Positions 1-5,783 of a stretch of 9,072 nucleotides of DNA are shown piece after piece; the stretch's first letter is position 1; every line of letters starts with the position of its first letter. This stretch comes from Bacillota bacterium (GTDB taxonomy: Bacteria; Bacillota_H; UBA994; UBA5500): the NCBI GenBank assembly GCA_012727835.1, contig JAAYGE010000074.1, positions 1 through 9,072 of the forward strand, written 5' to 3'. Under the pieces are notes generated by a model, which was not told the origin of the DNA, ran no database searches, and saw nothing but the letters and a program-made list of their open reading frames with translations. The position numbers were made by a program, and so were the translations under genes.

Positions 1-90
1 CACAAGCCATATGTTACCGCATAGAGTCTTTGTGTGTCTAGTTAAAATTAATTCACTAAGGAAAAATGGACCTAAAGTACTAGTCAGAAT

Positions 91-498
91 TTACTTTTTG
101 CGGGAAAGGCGGTTATCTAGATGGTAGCGACCACCCTCCTTGGTATCGGGCTTCAGGCTACGGGCTACTTCGTCAAAGGATTTTTGCATCTCCTTAGTAC
201 AACTCTGGCAGAAGCGGCCTCTTTTAATTTCTGCGCCACAGCGTTCACAAGGGTAAGTAAGCTGGGTCCATTCGGAAACCATAAGACGGTCTTGCCGCAA
301 AAAGGATAGGATGCGCTCCTCTGGCACACCCGTATTGGCACTCACTTGCTGTACCGTAGACTTGGGGTTATCGCGGAGATAACGATAAACAACCTGATAC
401 TGCTCTTCCTCTTCTTTTATACAATCGGGACATAGTTTTCTTAGGTTTCTGGCATAAATACGACCACAGCGGGGACAGTTGTCCACATTCAAGCTCAT
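91..498 (-). CDS. yvyF: YvyF-type (TIGR03826) flagellar operon protein
   Basis: A 135-residue, cysteine-rich protein of the family found just upstream of flgM in Firmicutes flagellar loci. Two zinc-ribbon-like knuckles are visible at each end: C8-x2-C11 with C23-x2-C26, and C84-x2-C87 with C97-x2-C100. Between them, at about residues 46-72, lies a helix-turn-helix-like segment (STVQQVSANTGVPEERILSF) of the kind that suggests nucleic-acid or protein binding. The biochemical role of this family is not established; a regulatory part in flagellar gene expression is an inference from position. The ATG is preceded by a purine-rich AGGGAGGG (507-514) that abuts the comFC stop, 17 bases upstream, so the gene is probably the last of the com/pxp operon in this window. 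The C-terminal tail (about 112-135) is basic and likely flexible. Family assignment is good; function is open. Confidence 0.85.
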   Translation of the reverse strand: MSLNVDNCPRCGRIYARNLRKLCPDCIKEEEEQYQVVYRYLRDNPKSTVQQVSANTGVPEERILSFLRQDRLMVSEWTQLTYPCERCGAEIKRGRFCQSCTKEMQKSFDEVARSLKPDTKEGGRYHLDNRLSRKK

Positions 499-515
499 CC
501 CGCTCTCCCTCCCTC

Positions 516-1247
516 TCAGTCTTCTAGATCGGTAATGGCCACGGTCACCGCCCGCACTTCTCTACAACCGGCCTGGCGTAGGGCACGGGCGCAAGCATCC
601 AGGGTACTGCCGGTGGTCAACACGTCATCTACTAAAAGCAGGCATTTGCCTTGCAGCTCCTGTTGCCTTTCGGCAACCACCCGGAAGGCGCCCCGCATGT
701 TCAAGCGACGCTGCCTTTGACTCAACCCGGTTTGGGCCGGCGTGGGTAATATGCGCTCCAACAGCTGCAACATAGGCCGCCCACTAAGAATGCTTAGTTC
801 ATAGGCCAGCAATTGGGCCTGGTTATAACCCCGTTGACGCATTCGCTCGCTGTGCAAGGGCACCGGCACCAGGGCATGCACTTCGGACCACCAGCTGGCC
901 TCGATAGATTGAAACATAAGCCGTGCCAGCAGGCGGGAACTGTCCTTTCGGTTGTGAAATTTAAGCCGATGTACTGCCAACCGCAGCTGGCCCGCATAGG
1001 GCCCCACACTCCGGGCCTGGCTGAAGGCCCAGTTCTTTCCCATACACTGGGTACAGGGGGCCTGGGCTGGAAGGGGGCGTCCGCAGCGACGACAGAGGGG
1101 CCCCTCCGCATGGGAAATGCTCTGCAAGCAGGCCAGCCAAATTTGGCTCTGCCCGGAAAGGGGCCGTTGGCAAAAGAAGCAGCGGGGTGGCGGTGGAAAC
1201 AGCAGGTCAAGACAACTATGCCACAATTGACGTAGGCGGTAGCGCAA
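516..1247 (-). CDS. comFC: ComF family protein (ComFC), phosphoribosyltransferase-like competence protein
   Basis: A 243-residue cytoplasmic protein, the usual ComFC length. The N-terminus holds a zinc-binding region with three CxxC pairs (C23/C26, C52/C55, C65/C68). The remainder is a type I phosphoribosyltransferase fold: VPVPLHSERMRQRGYNQAQ at 127-145, QTGLSQRQRRLNMRGAF at 172-188, and the PRPP-loop signature VDDVLTTGST at 206-215 with both acidic residues. In naturally competent bacteria ComFC is needed for transformation, working with ComFA on incoming single-stranded DNA; a phosphoribosyltransferase substrate has not been settled for the family. The start is TTG at 1247, supported by a very strong upstream AGGGGGG (1254-1260) at six-base spacing; no ATG fits. 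It lies 25 bases after the pxpBC stop and 17 before yvyF, in the same operon. comFA is on the same strand but two genes away. Confidence 0.93.
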   Translation of the reverse strand: MRYRLRQLWHSCLDLLFPPPPRCFFCQRPLSGQSQIWLACLQSISHAEGPLCRRCGRPLPAQAPCTQCMGKNWAFSQARSVGPYAGQLRLAVHRLKFHNRKDSSRLLARLMFQSIEASWWSEVHALVPVPLHSERMRQRGYNQAQLLAYELSILSGRPMLQLLERILPTPAQTGLSQRQRRLNMRGAFRVVAERQQELQGKCLLLVDDVLTTGSTLDACARALRQAGCREVRAVTVAITDLED

Positions 1248-1253
1248 CTGATT

Positions 1254-1263
1254 CCCCCCTCCC
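1254..1263 (-). promoter_or_regulatory. Ribosome binding site fixing the TTG start of comFC
   Basis: On the minus strand this reads GGGAGGGGGG, six bases ahead of the TTG at 1247. It lies in the 25-base gap after the pxpBC stop and supports TTG as the start. Confidence 0.7.
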
Positions 1264-1272
1264 GGCCAGCCA

Positions 1273-3027
1273 CTATTCGGGCTCCACGAAGGTATAGACG
1301 ACGTTCTGCCCTACCGTTATCCGGTATTCCTGCCCCTCAATTTCCTTATCGACCAGTTGGCGCAATTTCTGTAGGTTTGCTGCCTGTTCTGCCACTATTT
1401 GCTGCGCTGCCGCTATCGTGACGGCTTCAAAACGAACCTTGTCTCCTGGACGGGCCTGCGCCAGCTTCCTCACATCGACTGAAATAACCGTCCCGATTTT
1501 CGGGTAGCCACCGGTGGTCTGCCGATCGGGCCCCATGACGATGGGCTGCCCATCGCGGGGGATTTGAATAGAACCGAGGGCGATGGCATCGGAGACGATA
1601 TCGGGCTGCAGCGGCTCGATGGCCGCGCCCTGCAGGCGAATGCCCATGCGATCGGAGGCTTGCGCCACGGTGTAGCTGTGGGCGCAGAGCTGTTCCACCG
1701 CATCGGCGGCAAAGTGGTCGGTTTGAGGACCGGGAACAAACCGCAACACAATCTCTTGGCTGGGCAGGGGCCAAAAGGCCTGGGGCAACCGCCGCATAGA
1801 CCCCATCGGCTGGTCGGCTAACACGGGCAAACGATCACCAGCCTTGAGCTGCCGCCCCTCCATACCGCCGATGGCGGCCCGCCCATAGGTGGAACGGCTA
1901 CCCATTACAGGTGGCACCTGCCAGCCGCCCTGCACCGCCAGATAGGCCCGGGCCCCATGGCTTAGGCTACCTATTATCAGTTCCTGGCCCGGTTGCCAGA
2001 GGAAAGACTGCCATAGCGGCACCGGCTCACCAGCTAAAGTTGCCTCTATCTGGCCGCCGGTTATGGCCACCAGCAGCGGTATATCGGTTACTAGCGTGGG
2101 CCCTGCGTAGGTAATTTCCAAAAGGGCCGCTTCATCTCTATTGCCCACCAACCAATTGGCTACCCGGGCGACTAACGGGTCGAAGACCCCGGCCACCGGC
2201 ACGCCAAAACGCTGCCAACCTCGGCGGCCTAAATCTTGCACGGTGGTAAATAAGCCCGGGTTAAGCACGTGCACCGCCGGGAGTATCCGGGAATCCCCTT
2301 GTGATGGAGCCTGATCAGAAGCGGCTTCGACCTCCACCGCCTCCTGTTCGGCAGCAAGAGCCTCAAATTCTTCTTGGGTAATGGCTTGGAAGCGCAATTC
2401 ATCGCCGGCGGCTAAAAGAAAGGGCTGCCGACGGGTAGGATCAAACAGTTTAAGAGGAGTACGACCGATGATCTGCCACCCACCGGGGCTATCCAGCGGG
2501 TAAATACCGGTTTGGCGGTCGGCAATACCCACCGAGCCAGCCGGCACCCGGGTACGCGGCGTGGCTAGGCGGGGTGTGGCCAAGCGCGCATCGAGCCCAC
2601 CCAAATAGGGGAAACCGGGCATAAATCCCAGCATATAAACCAGGTAACTATTAGTCTGGTGTAATTCAATCACTGCTTCCGGCGTTAGGTTGTTGTGGGC
2701 GGCCACATTCTCCAAATCGGGCCCCATTTCGCCCCCATAGAGCACCGGAATGGTAACCTGGCGACGTTCCACCGCCTGCTGAGCCACCGATTCTTGGCAC
2801 CAATTCTCCAGCCTGGCAGCCAATTCTTCATAGCTTACCTGTAACGGGTCATAATGGACCAACAGGGAGCGATAGGTGGGCACCCACTCCACAATCGCCG
2901 GATGGGGGAAGAGTTTCAGAATTTCATCTAAAGCGCTGACTCGGGCTTGAATTTCCGGATCGATACTGCGCCCGAATTCCACCAAAATCGCCCCATCGCC
3001 TACCGGTAAAATCGTCGGTTTAGCCAT
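1273..3027 (-). CDS. pxpBC: Fused 5-oxoprolinase subunits B and C (PxpB-PxpC; KipI-KipA fusion)
   Basis: A 584-residue fusion of two subunits that are often separate genes. With PxpA it forms the ATP-dependent 5-oxoprolinase that opens pyroglutamate (5-oxoproline) to glutamate in the cytoplasm. Residues 1 to about 220 are the KipI/PxpB domain (CT_C_D, cyclophilin-like), with GFMPGFPYLGGLD (134-146), TPRTRVPAGSVGIAD (156-170) and YPLDSPGGWQIIGRTP (176-191). An acidic linker rich in E, A and Q (about 219-248) leads to the KipA/PxpC domain (CT_A_B, about 250-540), with FTTVQDLGRRGWQRFGVPVAG (260-280), ASDRMGIRLQG (457-467) and DRQTTGGYPKIGTV (501-514). A charged tail follows. The frame is open 35 codons further upstream, but that stretch lies over pxpA. 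The ATG at 3027 follows AGGTGAG (3032-3038), whose TGA is the pxpA stop, indicating coupled translation. Bacillus KipI and KipA were first described as regulators of the sporulation kinase KinA, so an extra regulatory role is possible but not shown here. Confidence 0.94.
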   Translation of the reverse strand: MAKPTILPVGDGAILVEFGRSIDPEIQARVSALDEILKLFPHPAIVEWVPTYRSLLVHYDPLQVSYEELAARLENWCQESVAQQAVERRQVTIPVLYGGEMGPDLENVAAHNNLTPEAVIELHQTNSYLVYMLGFMPGFPYLGGLDARLATPRLATPRTRVPAGSVGIADRQTGIYPLDSPGGWQIIGRTPLKLFDPTRRQPFLLAAGDELRFQAITQEEFEALAAEQEAVEVEAASDQAPSQGDSRILPAVHVLNPGLFTTVQDLGRRGWQRFGVPVAGVFDPLVARVANWLVGNRDEAALLEITYAGPTLVTDIPLLVAITGGQIEATLAGEPVPLWQSFLWQPGQELIIGSLSHGARAYLAVQGGWQVPPVMGSRSTYGRAAIGGMEGRQLKAGDRLPVLADQPMGSMRRLPQAFWPLPSQEIVLRFVPGPQTDHFAADAVEQLCAHSYTVAQASDRMGIRLQGAAIEPLQPDIVSDAIALGSIQIPRDGQPIVMGPDRQTTGGYPKIGTVISVDVRKLAQARPGDKVRFEAVTIAAAQQIVAEQAANLQKLRQLVDKEIEGQEYRITVGQNVVYTFVEPE

Positions 3028-3031
3028 CTTT

Positions 3032-3038
3032 CTCACCT
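3032..3038 (-). promoter_or_regulatory. Ribosome binding site of pxpBC, overlapping the pxpA stop
   Basis: AGGTGAG on the minus strand, four bases ahead of the ATG at 3027. The TGA inside it is the stop codon of pxpA (3033-3035). This sets the pxpBC start and suggests translational coupling that would keep PxpA and PxpBC in step. Confidence 0.75.
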
Positions 3039-3794
3039 GCTTACACTGGCAATTTCTATCCCGGCTTCCTCCAGGGTACGACGGAGGGCTCGCAGATGTG
3101 CCAACGATTCGGGGGTATCGCCATGCACACAAATGGTGTCGGCCTTAAGCTCTACAAGGCTGCCGTCGTTGGCCTCCACCCGTCCTTCTTTCACCATCTG
3201 CAGCACACGGGCCGCCACCACTTCCGGATCGTGCAATACAGCACCGGGCTGGCTCCTGGGCACCAGCGCTCCAGTAGGCAGATAACCCCGGTCGGCGAAG
3301 ACCTCGCTGGCCACGGCCAGCCCTAGTTTCTTAGCTTCGCTTAAGAGATGGGAATTGGCTAACCCCACCACGATTAGGGAATCATCGTAGGCGGCTACAG
3401 CCTCGGCGAAGGCCCGGGCCAAACCCGCATCGGCAGCCGCCTGATTATACATGGCCCCGTGGGCTTGCACATGCTGCAACCGGCCGCCGGCGGCACGCAC
3501 GAAGGCGGCTAGGGCGCCGATTTGATAGGTGACGTAATCTTTTAATTCGGCCGGGCTAATGCTCATATTGCGACGGCCAAAGCCCATCAGGTCAGGGTGG
3601 CCCGGATGGGCCCCAATAGCCACGCCATGCTCCAGAGCCAGTTCCACACTACGGCGCATGACGTGCGGATCACCCGCATGCCAGCCACAGGCGATGTTGG
3701 CAGAGGTGATCAGGGGCATAATTTGCTCGTCGGGGGCTATGGTATAGCCCCCAAAGGCTTCTCCCATGTCACAATTGAGATCCACTTTCCACAT
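3033..3794 (-). CDS. pxpA: 5-oxoprolinase subunit A (LamB/YcsF family)
   Basis: A 253-residue protein of standard length for the LamB/YcsF (PxpA) family, the subunit that works with PxpB and PxpC to hydrolyse 5-oxoproline to L-glutamate using ATP. Family signatures are clear in order: VDLNCDMGEAFG (4-15), SANIACGWHAGDP (31-43), GAHPGHPDLMGFGRR (61-75), HVQAHGAMYN (108-117), EVFADRGY (164-171) and ICVHGDTP (221-228). The fourth block is normally close to VKPHGALYN, so the K and P positions are changed here; the histidine and asparagine are kept. The start is ATG at 3794, nine bases after AAGGAGG (3804-3810), which lies inside the 3' end of comFA. Only one base separates the comFA stop from this ATG. 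pxpBC starts five bases downstream, so the complete enzyme is encoded together. Confidence 0.95.
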   Translation of the reverse strand: MWKVDLNCDMGEAFGGYTIAPDEQIMPLITSANIACGWHAGDPHVMRRSVELALEHGVAIGAHPGHPDLMGFGRRNMSISPAELKDYVTYQIGALAAFVRAAGGRLQHVQAHGAMYNQAAADAGLARAFAEAVAAYDDSLIVVGLANSHLLSEAKKLGLAVASEVFADRGYLPTGALVPRSQPGAVLHDPEVVAARVLQMVKEGRVEANDGSLVELKADTICVHGDTPESLAHLRALRRTLEEAGIEIASVSR

Positions 3795-3795
3795 G

Positions 3796-5541
3796 CTATT
3801 TTTCCTCCTTTTGTACAGTTGCGGCTATCTGCCGGGCAGCCCTATTGAGCGATTGAATCCGCCTTCTGGCCACAACCATCTCCCGGCTACGCCGTTCGGC
3901 TAGAAAATATACCTGCCCCTGGGGGTAATCGGCGGCCCGTCCGGCGCGACCGGCTATCTGCATTAATACTGCTTCCGAGAATATTTGCGACCGGTCGGCA
4001 TAGAGGACGAACACGTTAACCCGAGGCAGAGTGATACCCCGCTCCAGCAGGGTAGTTGTCACTAAGATAGGAAACTCGCCGGCGAAGAAGCGGGCCCGTT
4101 TTACATCCCGCTGGCCGTCGGCAGCGTGGATATATTCTACCCAGTCGGGCATGCCCTGCTGGGCGTAGTGGTGCTGGAGTCCCCGCCCCACCTGCTCGGC
4201 CAGCTGCACGCTGGGCACATAGATTAATACCTGACATAAATCCCGCTCCAAACTATCGGTCAGCAGGCGGTCAAGTAATTTGGGAACCGGCCAGGGTTCT
4301 TGCTCGGCGCGAGGCAAACGTAAGATGTGAATGGCCGGCTCGGGCGGCGGGTGACCGTGCCAACGCAGTGGCAATAATACTTGCTCCATCTGTCCCCGTT
4401 GCACCTGCTGCAAGAGCTGGGCTGAGGGCGTAGCCGTCAGGTAAATAAGTTTACCGTCGGGGCGCAGGGCCCTTAGCACGGCCAGCTCGAGCACCGGATT
4501 ATCCGCATAGGGGAAGGCATCCACTTCATCTAAGATAACTAAATCAAAAGCGGCGAAGAGGCGTAAAGCTTGGTGGGTGGTAGCAATAACTAAAGGGACC
4601 TGGGTGTAGCGCTCCCGTACCTGGCCATGGAGAGCCGCCATTTCTATTTCGGGGAGGGCGGCCTGCAGGCGGGGCGCCAATTCGGTGACTAAATCGCGGC
4701 GGGGGCAAGCCCACAGCACCCGGCCTCCGGCGGCCAGCACCTGTTGCACCGCCGGCAAAGCAGCCTCGGTTTTGCCGGCGCCACATACGGCCCAAAAGAG
4801 GCAGGTTTTATGCCGCTGCTGCCGCAAGAATTGTTGCAGCTCTTGAGCCGCCGTCTGCTGGGCAGCCGTCAGTGGGCTGGGCAAATTAAGGGGGGCTTGC
4901 CTTGGCTGGGCCTGGGACAAACCAGCACAGGCATAGAGGGGTGTACACGAGCGGGCCTGTCCCATAAAACCACAGGTTTGGCAAGACCAGACCTGGCTGG
5001 TGCCACATTCTAGACAGGTGGTAGGTTGTAGGTCATCACTGCCACAGCGTAAACAGTGGCGCTTCGGTTCATGGGCAACGGCCGGTCGGCACTGCACTTT
5101 TCCTTCCAGATAGAGGTAGTGAAGCAAGTCGGGCAGCGGGTAGGATAAAAATAGACGGGCGGCTGCCACGGCCTGTTCCACTTCCGACAAAAGCAAAATG
5201 CGACCGGCTAGAGCACGATGCAGATGGGCCGCCTCCACCTGTCCCTGCCAGTTGGTAATTGGTTCCACCGGCTGGTCGCTAATTGCCACCGCTTGCCCCA
5301 CCGCCTGCCAGGCCTGCTTCAACAGCTGGCTTTCTCGGCGAGGGTTACCGCTGGCCCTTTGCAGCTCCATGCACAAGGCTTCAGCTTGGGCTAAAGGCAA
5401 AGAAGGGCTGAGCACATACACCTTCCCTCCCCCCTGCTGTTGCCAGTAGAAGGCATCCAGCCCCGGGTGGGGAGTTAGGTAATAGCGCAGCCGCCGGTTA
5501 GCATTTTCCAGTTTATATACCCAAAAGGAGAGGCAGTGCAT
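3796..5541 (-). CDS. comFA: ComFA-type DNA helicase/translocase, long form
   Basis: A 581-residue superfamily 2 ATPase. ComFA is thought to drive inward movement of single-stranded DNA during natural transformation, acting at the membrane with ComEC and ComFC. Residues 1 to about 155 form an N-terminal region without a recognised motif. A cysteine cluster follows (C163, C166, C176, C179, C187, C190, C199, C205), which could hold two zinc ions. The helicase core has Walker A with AVCGAGKTE (251-259), the DEVD box (338-341), motif III TATP (369-372), a TTTLLERGITLP segment (495-506) and motif VI QIAGRAGR (528-535). The Bacillus protein is about 460 residues, so this one is clearly longer. The start is ATG at 5541, set by GGAGGTG (5547-5553); an in-frame TTG at 5634 lacks a good ribosome binding site. 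PriA also has paired zinc sites, but the length, motif spacing and comFC nearby favour ComFA. Confidence 0.9.
   Translation of the reverse strand: MHCLSFWVYKLENANRRLRYYLTPHPGLDAFYWQQQGGGKVYVLSPSLPLAQAEALCMELQRASGNPRRESQLLKQAWQAVGQAVAISDQPVEPITNWQGQVEAAHLHRALAGRILLLSEVEQAVAAARLFLSYPLPDLLHYLYLEGKVQCRPAVAHEPKRHCLRCGSDDLQPTTCLECGTSQVWSCQTCGFMGQARSCTPLYACAGLSQAQPRQAPLNLPSPLTAAQQTAAQELQQFLRQQRHKTCLFWAVCGAGKTEAALPAVQQVLAAGGRVLWACPRRDLVTELAPRLQAALPEIEMAALHGQVRERYTQVPLVIATTHQALRLFAAFDLVILDEVDAFPYADNPVLELAVLRALRPDGKLIYLTATPSAQLLQQVQRGQMEQVLLPLRWHGHPPPEPAIHILRLPRAEQEPWPVPKLLDRLLTDSLERDLCQVLIYVPSVQLAEQVGRGLQHHYAQQGMPDWVEYIHAADGQRDVKRARFFAGEFPILVTTTLLERGITLPRVNVFVLYADRSQIFSEAVLMQIAGRAGRAADYPQGQVYFLAERRSREMVVARRRIQSLNRAARQIAATVQKEEK
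3804..3810 (-). promoter_or_regulatory. pxpA ribosome binding site inside the comFA coding end
   Basis: AAGGAGG on the minus strand, nine bases ahead of the pxpA ATG at 3794. It encodes part of the lysine/glutamate-rich C-terminal end of ComFA. The comFA TAG stop (3796-3798) lies between this site and the pxpA start, an arrangement typical of coupled genes. Confidence 0.75.
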
Positions 5542-5783
5542 GCAGACACCTCCGCGATAGTTCAGCAACAAACGGAATGCCCAGACCCGCCAGGGTGTTT
5601 CCCACGATTTGCAGGTACGCCAGCAAAAATGCAACCTGCTACCTGAGGAAAATCCGTTGAGGCCGCCCGGTGGTCGGCCCGAATGCTCAGTACCCTAATA
5701 GAACATATTGTATGTAGCTATATAACCCCATCTCGCAACATATGCAGACGCTTGTGTCATAAAGAGCTTGCTCCGCAGGAAGA
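5542..5783 (-). other. Intergenic region between recD2 and comFA (probable promoter and leader)
   Basis: This 242-base gap contains no supportable gene. Bases about 5688-5745 are AT-rich compared with the surroundings and are the likeliest place for the promoter of the comFA-yvyF operon, though I found no convincing -35/-10 pair. Inside it is a short perfect dyad, ACATA-TTG-TATGT (5703-5715), a candidate operator. Bases 5661-5679 form a GC-rich inverted repeat (GGCCG and CGGCC around a nine-base loop) without a U-run, so it is not a standard terminator. The comFA ribosome binding site GGAGGTG is at 5547-5553. I see no terminator directly after recD2, so read-through from recD2 into comFA is possible. 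Confidence 0.4.
5547..5553 (-). promoter_or_regulatory. Ribosome binding site deciding the comFA start
   Basis: GGAGGTG on the minus strand, five bases ahead of the ATG at 5541. It is the only good Shine-Dalgarno sequence near the 5' end of this frame, and it rules against the longer TTG-initiated version at 5634. Confidence 0.75.

Noticed and set aside
1..90. Possible sigma-28 (flagellar) promoter for a downstream flgM
   Set aside because: I looked on the minus strand for TAAA and GCCGATAA-like elements at about 15-base spacing; the nearest match (TAAC and GCGGTAAC) is 20 bases apart. No gene or terminator is visible in these bases.
813..1235. Plus-strand 140-codon frame opposite comFC
   Set aside because: It is the antisense shadow of a gene with clear ComFC motifs, has no family resemblance and no ribosome binding site.
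794..1273. Minus-strand 159-codon frame overlapping comFC in another frame
   Set aside because: It is proline/cysteine-rich out-of-frame translation of the same DNA, while the comFC frame has all the expected motifs.
3028..3132. 35-codon upstream extension of pxpBC
   Set aside because: It lies over the end of pxpA, lacks a Shine-Dalgarno sequence, and the ATG at 3027 has one and starts with a typical KipI N-terminus.
5542..5634. In-frame, tryptophan-rich 31-codon extension of comFA, considered as an alternative start or a leader peptide
   Set aside because: The TTG at 5634 has no good ribosome binding site, the frame runs straight into comFA without a stop, and no terminator/antiterminator pair was found.
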